From assembly GCA_963693305.1 (NCBI GenBank), contig OY855903.1:58497350-58561349 (forward strand): DNA of 64,000 bases. Reading direction: 5' to 3'. A program made the translations under genes and the position numbers. The stretch is from Meandrina meandrites. Taxonomy: Eukaryota > Cnidaria > Anthozoa > Scleractinia > Meandrinidae. The notes beneath the pieces were generated by a model, which saw only the letters and a list, made by a program, of their open reading frames with translations, had not been told where the DNA came from and did no database searches. Below are positions 33,408 to 45,581 of the stretch, in pieces; position 1 is the first letter of the stretch, and each line of letters begins with the position of its first letter.

Positions 33408-36400
33408 GTAAGTGTAAAACTTACTTGCGTAAACTTAATCGCTTTCTTTCACAACTACCCGCTGTAGTGGAACCACATGCTAAATAAGAGCCAACAAGGA
33501 AAGTAGTTCGGGAATATTGCTAGCTTTCCCTTTTCTCTTACGGTTTTTACGCCACTTAACAAAGGATAGGACGCGGACTGTAACACCGTTTGCTAAAGTG
33601 ATTGTGTGTTTTGTTGAGAAGAATGAATTTAAACGACTACAATTAAGCTTATATCGTAGTAGAAAATGTGTGATACAAACCACAACACGCGTATGCAAAT
33701 GAACTATCGTTTTTGGTTCTCTTAAGCGAACAGACGGAGGCTTTCTTATTTTTTCGGTCCATTCAGGATTTATAAAACTCCTTTCGTTCGAAATTAAAGG
33801 AATTTGTAATAATTGACGTTGAAACTCAGAAAACAATTGACTAAAAGCACGACTGCGTAAATACTACGCTGAAAGCCAGCTTATGCTTTCATATCATGTT
33901 TCATGGGGTTTCAGACGAACGTGCACTCCCTCTATCATACACCGAAATATTCTTATTTTACCAACATCTTGTTAAAGAATTGAAATATTGAAGGCCGTGG
34001 AATATACTTTGATGATGGTATGATGAAAGTTTTGACGAAGGTAAATTACAGGAGTAAATATTTATGCACGCCATCGTCATGCAAGTCTGGTGAAGATCTC
34101 TTGACTGCAGACTTGAAGCTTGTAAGATTTTAGCCCAACGAACGTCTACAAACGTACCTTGCTCTACAGTGCAAAGTATTATGAAATAGAGCCGTAGATC
34201 TATGGTCATTTTCACAGCAAAGCATCAAAATTAGAGTAAAGCGTTTGTGTTCGAAATGTTTGGAAAGAAAATATAGCAGAATTGCTGTGATATTATAATA
34301 CTGGCATTTCGCCAGAAGGACGTTTTCCTGTTTTTTTTTTTGTAATCTTCTGCCAGAACTTCCTTCAACCCTAGCCTTTTAATTTATTTTAAGAACTGCT
34401 ATTTTCAGAAGTGGAAATATAAAAAAGAGGAAGTTGTAATTTTTTATTTCTATAAATTTTTTATTATCATACAGACATTTATGTCAGAAAATAATAATTA
34501 AATTCAAGCAAACATGTTTGGATGCAGCTGTATTGAAGACAGTGTACAAATCCATCGATATCAAGAGTTTCTTTTCAAAAAATGTAGACCTTTATTCGAA
34601 GTTGCAAAGAAAATTATATTAAATTCTGTTGTGATGTACACAGGTACATAGGAAGATAAGTGGAAGAATAATTTGTAAAATCCCACCTTCTCTTTGATAC
34701 AATGCCTTGAAATTAAAACAAGCTTATTATTCATTTGTCAGCTTTAGTGAAACCTCCAATATGAATAAATTTAAAAATATTCTATAGATTGAAGTATTCA
34801 TCTACTGTAGTGTACAGCTCAACAAAATCATTTTTGCACCTTTCACATGCTCAAGAACAAAATTTACTACTATTGTAAACCATAATCAAACATGATGTCG
34901 ATTTTTTTATGTTCTCCGCTTTCGAGATAGAGGCTTTCCATTTAATTTTTCACTACAAACTTTGAAGCTCACTTCTTGGTAAAGGTGAAGAACAGGTCCC
35001 AGAATAACCTGTTGGCAAACTGTCGCTAACAGTTGGCCCACAGATAGCCAAAAGTCGGTCAACAAACAGCCAATGGTCATAAAGATATGTTTTCATGTTG
35101 ATAAGTGTGAGTTAGAGGGTTTTAAAGTTGTTTGAAGCAATTTATGAAAATGTTTTTCTATTTACTAAAAATAGATATAATTATTTGCTGCAATTTGAAC
35201 ACAAATGCTAGCTAGTAAGAGTTATTAACATGTCATACATGACTTAACCATAGCATTAGCTAAATATTTTATTGTGCAGTGCTGGCTTTTATCTGGTAAC
35301 TTTATAAATCTGTGCTGGTAAGTTTCTCAGGGTGTTGTACAATAGTTATTTACATGTCCTTTTGTTTGGTGACTGTGGAGGAAATATTAGATATTTGTGA
35401 CAGACAACTGTCTCCCTCCAGATTCCATTCAGATATTGAAAAGGCAATTAAAATTTCATCACAATACTCGGGATCTTTTGTGTTCACCCAGTCTATTGTT
35501 GATGATGATCAATGTGGATTTTTAATAAAAGCGGCATATCTTAAGCTGTTGGCTATTAAGCAGTTTGGCAAATGATTTCTCATTCTTGAGGGAAGATTGT
35601 GTTGAACGGGTTCATTATTGGTGATAAAGATATCTGTGCTGTTTTTGTTTTGTAATAAACTCTTAGACACACCTTTTAGCTGGGATTGATAACTGGAAGG
35701 ATGTGCTAGATGATAATGGAATGAACAATGCAATATATTTGAGACACCAAATTCGCCTCAAGTGTTGCGTCTTGGAATTTTTAAATATGAGTCACTGATT
35801 TTATCACGAGATTGTTGAATTTTCTGAGATACACTTATACTCTGTTTCCTGCATAAGTGGCTAATTGCTCAAAACTTTGAAATCGCTTTTCGCAAAGTGA
35901 AGTCAGCAAAGTTATTTTATCAATAAAAGTTTGCATGCTTGATCTACAAATATATAAGTTATAAGCAGCATGCCTTTTAATAATGAAATTAAGCTGTGTG
36001 TTAATCAGGTGTGAATCTAAATAATATGATGGCTGATAAGTGGAAACCACAACAGGATAAACTCTTGACCTTTGAATTTTATAAGGTTCTTATCTTGAGG
36101 AACAGTGCTTTAACTGTTACTGTGTGGTTGAAACCACAAAGAAGCCATGGAAATTGGAGGTGTTTTGTTTTTAGACAGTCTTGATTACTATGTGTGTGTA
36201 GGGAAGTAAAACATTAGATTAGTGTAGTCTATTGTTTAGCAATATTACCACTTACTGACAGACAGGACACATGCACCAAACATTTCCGGCTTGGCCCTTC
36301 ATTACTGAATAAAGTCCACCGATCCACTAGTGAATGGCCAAGCCCAAAATGATTGGGTATTTTTTAAAGAATTTTGGCATTAGTATTAGCATTAACTTGT

Positions 36401-39400
36401 ACGCTATTTATACAACCAAGTGCCAGGCAGCCTATAGACTAGGATACATGCACAGTTTACATCAGTTTTGGGTGATAACTTAATTAACAGCTTCTTGCCT
36501 GATGTCAGCCAAGTTGACCTGTATCTCTGATAGAGAGAAAGAATAAGTTAATTAAACTGAGATTATACGATATTGTGGTGGTACACAATACAATCTCCTT
36601 TGACTGAAGTGCACTGTTACCAAAGCAGACTTTTTTAGAGAACTTAATGGGCATGGAACCACAACTACTCCCCTGCAGCCAATCATGTTTTGGCAACAGA
36701 GCTGACATGATAAGCTTACTCCAATATCTGCTCTGAGAGGGGCTGGTCTAATCCTCCTAAAACCTAAAACCTTTTAGTGAGATCCTGTTTTCCTATTTCC
36801 TGACTTTGATGTCTGCATATACAACAAGAAAATGTATGACTGTCTAGTATAGAAATTGCATGTGCTATAATTGCTTACGTTTTTTATACAGTGCTGTGAA
36901 CAAAACCTTGTTACTCCTTTAGTTATCAATATGCACTATATACATGTATATATGAGATTGACAGATGTGGAGGATAAAAAAAATGATCACACATAACAAC
37001 CAACACCCAACCTAACTTGGCCACAAATCTATAATCCATAATCCATCCAGACAAATCCTGTTTATGTCTTTAAATAATATATATATTGGATGCACTAAAC
37101 CCTTCTATCAATATTGTATAGTATTAGTTTGTCTGTATTTGGTAACACAAAGGCAAATCGTACGTGAGATGCATATATAACCCGACGTGCTAGATACTTT
37201 TACAGTGATGCCAAAGTGAAAAAAAAATCCAAATTGAGAGATCGCCAATATTATGTGAAGATTGCTATTACTGATCCCAAATTACAGTGAACAGTAGACC
37301 TCACCCCCCCCCCCCCCCCCCAAAAATAAAAACCAATTGATTCAGTCACGACAAGAAAAGTACAGCAAATTTCCAAAAATCCCTTCCATTGAAAGCTGGA
37401 AAATTTAAAACAGGTACATGTAACACCATCTTGGTTAAAAATGCGATGAAGTTTCAATGTTTGCTTCAAATCATTATCAAGAAATTAGAGTGGCCAAAAT
37501 AATTTGACCAAAACGAGATTGAAATGCATACATTTGTATTTGTTGTAGTTTAATTTTTCTCTGGTTGAAATGTTTTTGCAACCTGGCTGGAGACCATGAA
37601 ATTCAATTTGGCAGACTCCCAGATAGTCTGGGAGAGTTGGCTGCAGGTATAATCCTATTGAAGTTCATGCAGATCAATAAATATTATTATGGAAAGCTAA
37701 AAAGTAGCCTGCATGCAGTGGCCTAATACACACATATATATTTCCTCCCTGGAATAGGAGACAGCTTTATGCGGCTAGTATAAAGACGGCCATAATAAAT
37801 TAAATTGCAAATTATATCTTTATGCACCATCAAATAAATCTTCCAACTCTTGGAAACTAACTCCATACCTTAAACTGTACAGTATTTTTTTGTTGTTCAA
37901 ATAAATTGTTTTTGAACTTCTCTATTCACTGTATACACACCTTATTCAATGGTTTAACATATATTATGCATGGTAATTTTGCGAGTTGCATAGTAAAAGT
38001 ACGAGCAATGAATGCCCGCAAATGCCTGCTCTTTTTATTTGCTAAACCTGCAAATAAGGGATTTTATTATTCCACTATTTTTCCACCAAGTTTGGGTCGT
38101 TTCGTCTGGCCATTTTGATGCTCTGCTGTCTGTCCGTATTTTTGCCCTGTTTTACAGTGTAACGTGCCATATTTTGCATGTTCTTTTGCCTTGATATGGT
38201 AAAAGGGTGCAGTGGTGGAATAATAAATTGTAATAAAATATAAATCACTGCTGTTGAAAGTTCTTTATTGGTATAACTGCAAGCTTTATATTACTTATGA
38301 TTCTGAACTTCACTTGTTAATTTATTTGACTGTATTGTTTATTTTTAGATTTAAAGACAGAACCTTTCGTTTAAATGTTTTACCAATGTCAAAAGTCAAC
38401 ATCATCTGTCCGCACATGGCAACCTCTCTGGTGAAGACACATGATACAAGCAGTAATTTACGCTATGAAAATTTTTGGATAGTTGATAACTCGAGTTATC
38501 ATTCTTGTAACGTCAATACAAACATCACAGAAAATAGGATTCTCTTTAAGTGTGACAAGCCACGGCAGATATATTTTGAGCAACTTGTATTCCAGTCACA
38601 CGGTATGGACAATTCCCTTGTATTTACCAAAGGAAGGACATATTACTTTATATGTAAGTATTTCTTACACATTTTGACATTGCTCATAGAGCAGTGCACG
38701 GAAAACTCCACATATCAACTGATTTTTTTGTGTGCAATGAAATAGATCGTTTTTGCTCCTTTGCATTTTTTATCCCAAAGCAATTTCAATACATGCAGAA
38801 GAAATGAAACCACTGTTTCTGTCTTTATACTCAGATAAAGATCACAATAGGTCATTTCGGCGCTGAGAGCACACTCGCTGAAGTGGCTTGAGTTCTGTCT
38901 ATGCTATTTCAGGAGCAAAGGACGTGGTTGAAATCTTTATTATTGAAAAGACTCCCTGATTTTTGAACTCCATTTTTCACTAGCCAATTTTTGTTTCCTT
39001 TGGAGATCAAGAAAATAAGATTCTGCTGTTAAAGGAAAATAAAGTTTTATGGACGAAATTTAACCTAAAATGAGTTAACAAGGATAGTGAAGCTCTATTA
39101 TCAAGGGAAAAGGTTGTGAAAATTAAAAAAAAATGATCGCCAAAGGGAAATTGTGTTGATCTTTTCACCAATTCTTCCTACTCAAACTTAAATGAAATAT
39201 ACGGAGATCAGTCAGGAGAATTAATTTTGTGTGTGGATTTTAGGGCTTCAAGGGTTAACTTTAAAATGTGTGATATTCCTTGAAAGGCACAGATTTGAAA
39301 ACATGCCAAGGACTTATGTAAAATAATTGTTGTTACTCTATTTAATTATAGCTGTCTGAGTTCTTTATTTGGTTTTCATTTTCAGCCACCTCAACCGGGT

Positions 39401-42400
39401 TACAAGATTCGCTAGATAACACAAAAGGTGGACACTGTCGAACAGCAAACATGAAAATGGAAATATATATTTGCAAAGGATCCCAGGGTAAGGTTTCTCA
39501 AAGCGTCCAAATTAGAAATTCTTGGAAACAAGATAATAAGCAATTACTGGATGTGATTACGCAAAATATGATTTGTCATTGATGCGTTAATAGCAGTTGG
39601 ATGCTGTTGACAGTTTTCTGATCTTGGTGCTTTTTTATCCTCACTGACTGTTCCTTCCTTCTACCAAACAAATTTGACTGCAAAATTGTTAATTTTCCAT
39701 TACAATTATTTCAATTGGCTATCTCACTTAGTTGTGTTGTTTGATGTCTTCAATCCTGGAGCTGCCATTATAAAGTTTTCAAAGTTCTGTACAAGAATTA
39801 AGTTAAAACTCTTTTTGCATGTTTATCTGCCTAACCTGTTTTATTTACTTTTCTGTGTGGTAATAATAACAGTTCTGCAAAAAAACTCTTCACTGCAAAC
39901 GAAAATAACTACATGTACGTCGGGACATTCTTCAAACGATTTTAATTTGGTTCATCATGGTCAGTGGTGTTACTTCATGTAAGGTGACATAAGATGCCCT
40001 GCTTTAAAAATGCTTTGCATTTGGTGCAAAATATTTCTAGTGGCAACCATTTTTTTTTTTTTAATTTTTAATTTTTATTTTTTTAATTCTTTATTGCTTA
40101 CAATACAGTTACAATACTAATACAATTACAAAACGACATGGTTGCTAATACGACAATACAATTGCAATACAGTTATATTATTACCGTAGTAACCATGTTA
40201 CAAAAGGAAGTCATCAAAAGGCAACTTTTGTAGAACTTGAGCTTGTAGCACTGAGCTTACATGTATTTCCTTTCTTAGTTTGAAGTCGTTCATGAATTAA
40301 ATTTGAGCATTTTTTCCAACAAGAGCATAAGATTCAGTGTAGTTGTAACAAATATCTGCAAAACACACAGTGGCATTGTATGTGTTGACAGTACATGTAT
40401 AGTACATAGTGTGTGAATGTTTTAAATTATTTTTGTCTACTTTCCTTTACTAGATGTACATTGTTCTGATGTCAAACATACAACACAACCCTTTGCTGTA
40501 GAGAGCATAAGAATAAAGCAAACTACAGCAAGACCAAGAACAGCCGGAATAAAAACTACACAGCTAACTTCTACAAAACAGCCACCAGAACCCACCCATA
40601 TGAACAGCACCCAGACCCCACAAGGACCTGACGTAGATTATCTGGTAAAGGAGAAAGGAGAATCCCCCTTAACAAATGGTAGGTGCAAAATCATTGACAA
40701 CCATTTTTATTAAATTGAAATTATAGTGCCTTCATGAGATCAAGCAATGCACCAGGAGAAAAGAGGGTGTCAAAGATTAGAGGGAAGGTGGGTTGTGATC
40801 TCACTTAGAAACAAATTATGTTTATCAAATTTATCTGTCTTTTACAATCCTATCTTTGCATGTTTGACACCAATTCTTGTCCAAATCAAGCATAAAACAT
40901 AACTTCCTTTCATGCATTCATCTCCCCCTTATTTTTTGTCCAAATTGCATCATACAAAACCCATTTGCTACATGTACAACCTCCAATGTTAGCAAATAAT
41001 AGATGGATCTTGAAGGAAAATTTAATAATTATGATACCAAGTCACTGGAAAATCTCTTCATGAGTGAAACAAGTCCTGTCAAATCTGTTACGTTTTTTTC
41101 CTTTTAGTTATCCAAAGCACAATTAAGTGATGTTATCCACAGGATAAATCACTATCCAGTGGATAACATAGTTTGTTTTGTCAGCACTTATCCACTGGAT
41201 AGTGAATTATCCAATTTCTAGCATTATCCACCTCTTCAACAACTGGGGCCTGAAGAATTAGCCTTAAGATATGATGTCATAATCCTTCTCAAACTGATTA
41301 TTAATTCATCAAGTTAAAACAAAGAAAATCATAACTGTGAAGGATGTTTGGATACTTGGATGCATTTCATCATATTCAAATGTTATTGTTTGTGCCAAAT
41401 AAGTAATAAATTATTAATTATTACCTGGTTTTAATTAGCATGCAACGGATTTTTACGATTTTATTTCTCGGTTTTCTCCTTAGTTTTTGTTTCAATTAAC
41501 AACTTACATCAAACACTTGAGACAGTGTTTGATCAGCTATCCAACCACCTTGAATTTCGTCAAAAATACTCTGCTGCATGTCATATTTCAACTCTCTTCT
41601 TGGTGTTTAGAATAGAAACTTTACTGCATAAACCCGAAATAGGTTTTACTGTGAACAAGACAATATAAATAAAATAAAATAAAATATATATGTTCATTAA
41701 AATATATTTTAAAAAATGTATTAAACTGTGTAGCACGGTTCTTGTGTTTGGATATCCTGATAAAACACAGTCTCAAGTGTTTGTTACATTACATATAAAT
41801 CTGTATACACAACAACTAATCAGCATGCTTTGTGTGACCATGTATGTATAGTTCGTTATGATATGTTAACATTGTAAATTGTTGATTCCTTTAGGTACCG
41901 TTTGGATAGTTATTGTAGTGATGTTGGGAGCAATGCTTGCCGTCTCCGTAGGAATAAATCTTCATTTCTGGAGGTGTGTGGAGTGATTAATTTTATTTCA
42001 TCATTTTACAGTGAAACAAATTCAACTGGGGCCACTCAACGTGTTTTTTGGCCAATCAGTAAACAAGTTCAGAACAAAAGAATTGGACTTCCTTCATCAG
42101 TGGACCAATCACAGTAAGGGGCAAATTTAACTGCTGATGAACAAACTCCAATTCTTTTGTTCTAAGCTTGTCTTGCGATTGGCTAAAAAACTTTGGGTGG
42201 CCCCAGTTGAGTTTGTTTCACTGTAACAAAATTCATTGTAATGTTACATAATGTAGGTTTGGTAAAACATTTACCTTAGTATCTTAGCCATCACTGATCA
42301 GATGGAATTTAGTTTAACAAAGAACCCTGTATGTACATGTGAATGTAACATCATAGTACTTGACCACTCTTAAACTACAATTTACACACTGTAAGAAGAT

Positions 42401-43161
42401 CCCAACTTTTGGCAAAAGTCAAATTTAAAGAAAGCAATGGAAATAAATTTTCCCTAGAATCTACATATACATATGTACATGTACCATCATAACTTCTGTA
42501 TGACCAGCAGTGTGTTGCTCTACATAATTTCATGTGCAACCTGTGTTATTGCTTGTTACATTCTATAAGACATTTGGGATGAACAGTTTTCCTGCACCTT
42601 CATTCAAATTTTTGTGGAAAATGAATTCCTTCAACTGTTGATCAACATTACATTTGTATGTTTGACCGTATAATTTCTGTTGAAATTTTTCTTAACCCTG
42701 CATGGTAAAAGGTACAGTCTGCATTCAAGCCAAGTGGCCCATCAGGCTGGAGCATATCCCGGTTACAGTAGTATGAAGTGACTAGGAGCATTTCACCCCC
42801 CCTCCCCCCCCCCCCCCCCTCCCCCCACTCACCCTTTCCCCAATGGATGGGATGCTAGGCCATTGCAGGGTTACCACCAGCAGTAAATTCGCCGGTACCC
42901 ATTTATACACCTGGGTGGAGAGAGGCACTATGAGAATAAAGTGTCTTGCCCAAGAACACAAAGCAGTGACTAGTGGCCAGGACTCTAACCTGAACTACTC
43001 GAAACAGTGTCCACTGCACTAACCATTAACCCTGCTTGGTACATTATGGTAATTCTAATCAAGTGGTTTTTTTTAGGAAGCAAAAAAAGCAAAATGGAAG
43101 TAAAAAACCAAGCTATGATAGAGAATGCAGTTTCAGTCCTCCGTTGGTGGGACACGTGTAA
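33292..43161 (+). CDS. Ephrin, transmembrane (B-like) form
   Basis: Spliced model: 33292-33407, 38349-38653, 39386-39487, 40454-40678, 41895-41973, 43077-43161. All introns are GT-AG, phases agree, and the total of 912 nt gives 303 residues plus stop. Ephrins are cell-surface ligands of Eph receptor tyrosine kinases. In order: signal peptide (about 1-24), ephrin fold (about 27-170) with the four family cysteines at 59, 92, 107 and 158 and typical pieces such as LYPSVQWSFQNPG, NIICPHM and DNTKGGHC, a Thr/Pro-rich stalk (about 175-248), one membrane segment (about 252-270), and a 28-residue cytoplasmic tail. The tail has one tyrosine (289) and ends GHV, which could serve as a PDZ ligand. Reverse signalling is inferred from vertebrate ephrin-B proteins. 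The exon layout matches the second ephrin at 56026. Confidence 0.92.
33408..38348 (+). other. Ephrin 1, intron 1
   Basis: This 4.9 kb AT-rich intron contains a C run at about 37304-37320. An open frame at 35312-35575 contains EEILDICDRQLSPSRFHSD and has no family I recognise. No repeat element could be bounded with confidence. Confidence 0.5.
38349..38653 (+). CDS. Ephrin 1, exon 2 (main part of the ephrin fold)
   Basis: It encodes FKDRTFRLNVLPMSK through GRTYYFI with three of the four fold cysteines (CPHM, HSCNV, FKCDKP). Splice phases 2 and 1 fit the neighbours. Confidence 0.92.
39386..39487 (+). CDS. Ephrin 1, exon 3 (end of the ephrin fold)
   Basis: It encodes TSTGLQDSLDNTKGGHC and MEIYICKGSQ. 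The motif GGHC carries the fourth conserved cysteine, and the sequence is parallel to the third exon of ephrin 2. Confidence 0.9.
40454..40678 (+). CDS. Ephrin 1, exon 4 (stalk)
   Basis: It encodes about 75 residues rich in Thr, Pro, Gln and Lys, for example TTARPRTAGIKTTQLTSTKQ. This is a probable extracellular, O-glycosylated linker between fold and membrane. Confidence 0.85.
41146..41210. repeat. Short inverted repeat of CACTATCCAGTGGATA type
   Basis: CACTATCCAGTGGATA near 41150 is the exact complement of TATCCACTGGATAGTG near 41190. A further worn copy of TTATCCAC stands at about 41224. Confidence 0.65.
41511..41782. mobile_element. 272-bp MITE-like element with 35-bp inverted ends
   Basis: The left end AAACACTTGAGACAGTGTTT and what follows to ATCCAA match the complement of the right end with about four mismatches in 35. 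The interior is AT-rich with AAATA repeats. It lies in intron 4 of ephrin 1. Confidence 0.75.
41895..41973 (+). CDS. Ephrin 1, exon 5 (transmembrane segment)
   Basis: It encodes TVWIVIVVMLGAMLAVSVGI, a clear membrane span, followed by NLHFWR. It is phase 1 in and phase 2 out. Confidence 0.9.
42009..42222. mobile_element. 214-bp hairpin MITE with TA target duplication
   Basis: Arms of about 79 bp start CAGTGAAACAAA and end TTTGTTTCACTG, flanked by TA on both sides. TA duplication and CAGT ends are typical of Tc1/mariner-pogo type elements. It begins only 35 bp after the end of ephrin 1 exon 5. Confidence 0.8.
42708..43027 (-). mobile_element. tRNA-derived SINE
   Basis: On the minus strand the head shows an A box, TGGTTAGTGCAGTGG, and a B-box-like GGTTAGAGTCCTGG. 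A conserved body with GTGTTCTTGGGCAAGACAC and GATGGGCCACTTGGC follows. It is flanked by a 14-bp direct repeat with one mismatch, AACCCTGCATGGTA (42694-42707) and AACCCTGCTTGGTA (43028-43041), so the insertion limits are well supported. A long G/C run sits inside it at about 42785-42825. It lies in the last intron of ephrin 1. Confidence 0.8.
43077..43161 (+). CDS. Ephrin 1, exon 6 (cytoplasmic tail)
   Basis: The exon follows a T-rich acceptor and encodes KQKKQNGSKKPSYDRECSF and the C-terminus PPLVGHV before TAA. The basic start is a stop-transfer signal. Confidence 0.85.
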
Positions 43162-43338
43162 CACTATACCAGCTTTAAATAGTTTTTCATTCCTATAAAA
43201 ATATATACAACTCCTATGTTCTAGTAGTAAAAAGTATTAGACTTGGTAGGCCAAACAGCAATCAAGAAAAGAAAGGGGGTTAGGACATCAATAAGTAGCC
43301 TTTAGGAGTCTTTTAGATTGGTTATAAATTTTAGGTAC

Positions 43339-43344
43339 AATAAA
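43339..43344 (+). promoter_or_regulatory. Candidate poly(A) signal of ephrin 1
   Basis: This AATAAA lies 178 bases after the stop codon in an AT-rich context on the coding strand. Confidence 0.45.
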
Positions 43345-45073
43345 TTTTAAAATTGATAGGTATGTTCTAATCCTCTCTATTAAATTTCTTAGCTTTTTAG
43401 CGGCTAGAACTAAGCATTTAATTAATGATAGACTAAAAATATTTTTATCATTTTTAAAGCAAACATGATAAGAAACTGAAATAATTACAAGCGCAATAGT
43501 ATTTACAAATGTATATTGTAGTAGATAGTTTTTAGATGATTTACTCTTTATAAGGTACACTGTACGTAGCTGTTAGCTGTGTATATAAAGGTGGTGTTTT
43601 ACATGTATTTATTTCTTTTATCATTGATTTTCATCTGATGATATTACATACAAGTGTGGTAATGATCATGCTTAGTTCAGCAACTCCTGAGGCGTTCAAA
43701 AGGGCAAAACAGGGGAGATTGAGGAGTGAATATCCCCCCTCTTTGTTCCAACAATTTGAAGGGGAGGGTGCAAATTTTTGTAGCCCTTCAAACTTCATAC
43801 TTTCTCGGGGGGGGGGGGGGGGGGGATGGCTCCTCTTGTTCTGTAACTATATTAAATGAAAACGAATCTTATTTATTCAATTAGTACAAATTAATTAAAC
43901 CAACTTTATTTCAAGAGGATAACACTTAATGTTAGTAATCTGAGAAAACCATACCCTTAAGTTGTTAGTATGTTTCGGTTGGAGAAACGTTTTCCAGCTT
44001 TTTAGGAATAAATTCATAAATTCAAATTTTAAAACTTTTACATAGAAAGCTACCTATCAGCCCTCTGTTTAGATTTGCTTGTGCCACCAATTTGGATCTA
44101 ATTTCTAGTGTGTGATTATTGCACGTTTTAATTTGTATTCACATAACGGGTTATTTGAGAGGAGCACTGCTGGACGTTTCATCAGGAACGTTCCTTTACT
44201 TTAATTTTTAAACAGAGAAGTAGTCCTTTGTATTTGTGCATGTAAAAGCATGTGCTGATATGAATACAGTTGAATCCCGATAACTCGAACCTTCAAGGGA
44301 AATCGAAAAAGATTCGAGTTATCGGGGGGTTCGAGTTATCGAGGGTAAAATTAGTAAGAAAATTACCTGGAGGAGAATCGAAAAAGGTTCGAGTTAGCGG
44401 GAGGTTCGAGTTATTGAGGGTTCGAGTTATCGGGATGCATCTGTATCAAAATTTGTAAAATTACAGCATAATAAATAAATGAATTAAGAAGCGTTCGTTG
44501 TTTGTCGTTTTCTTTTGCTCTATTAAGGTCGCGCGGGATACACTGGCCATGAATATATTCATGAAGCAAAATACTGGTAGGGGTGTTACTTTGAAAGACT
44601 TGATATCATGAACGTTTGAAAGTCGATTCTGTAAACTTTACAGGGATATTGGGGAATAATAGAAATGCGTACGGATTGTTTTTTTTTTTTGGGAATGGAT
44701 CGCGTTTTGCGGCAATGCTGTAAGCCACCAAAGTTAACTTTTTTAAAGATCCCCAATTCACATGAGCCACTGACAACCTGAATAGGTTATTTTTAATAAC
44801 CACAGGCAAACCAGTACACCACAACGTGCGTTTCCTGGGTGCTACTTGTACTGCACGTGACGATTGAGAACAAAGAGCGAAAAAAAAAATTGTAGAATTA
44901 GAATGTGCTTTAATATGGCCGTTTTCTGATATTGGCTCCTCGGAAAAGTTGGACAGCTCTAATACGGGGAGGTTATTGACTCGGAGAAAGTAGAACGTTT
45001 GGGTGGAGAGTACCAGCGGATACCAGAAACACTGTAAGGGGATATGCCTATTTCATCAACGTTAAGATCAGTG
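43345..45073. other. Convergent intergenic region between ephrin 1 and the ankyrin gene
   Basis: The genes converge here, so this is where their 3' ends lie. It contains a G run (about 43807-43825) and a pogo-type MITE (44267-44443). No other gene is recognised. Confidence 0.5.
44267..44443. mobile_element. Pogo/Tigger-type MITE with TA target duplication
   Basis: The ends are CAGTTGAATCCCGATAACTC and the complement of CAGATGCATCCCGATAACTC, 21 of 23 matching, bordered by TA. The interior repeats TTCGAGTTATCG several times. There is no transposase frame. Confidence 0.8.
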
Positions 45074-45581
45074 TCATGTGTTCAAGCTGCAGTTTTCCTT
45101 CATACATTGCCCCACTTCCTTGTGACCAAACAATTTAGCACATCCAGCCGGGGTCAATCCTTCCCTGTTGATTACACACAAATCTGCTCCATTATCCAAT
45201 AACAGACGAACTACCGTCACGTGACCAGAGCCTGCAGACACGTGCAGCGGTGTGTTTCCACTAGCATCAACCGCATTAACATCACTGCCTGCATCAAGTA
45301 AGACCCCCACGATTTCTGTCTTGCCAAGTGCAGCCGCTGTGTGAAGAGCAATGCTGCCTTCGGAGTCTCTTGACTGCACAATCGCTCCGTGTTCAAGAAA
45401 CAGACGCACCATGTGTACGTCACTGAAGGCCGACGCCAGATGGAGAGGAGTGCTTCCTTCATTGTCTCTAGCTTCTACATTTGCTCCTCTTTCAACAAGT
45501 AGACGAGCAGTGGGTTTCTGATCAAAAACGGCGCAAATGTGAAGCGGTGTGCAGCCTTTAGCGTCTCTAGCCTCGATGTTT
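45074..45581 (-). CDS. Ankyrin gene, terminal exon
   Basis: The acceptor is GTTTACAG (read on the minus strand). The exon completes an Arg codon, continues NIEARDAKGCTPLHICAVF, covers about five repeats and ends with KENCSLNT and TGA. There is no domain after the last repeat. Confidence 0.88.

Noticed and set aside
35312..35575. 87-codon frame with EEILDICDRQLSPSRFHSD inside ephrin intron 1
   Set aside because: It looks somewhat protein-like, but no family is recognised and an in-frame exon of ephrin is not needed there; left unannotated.
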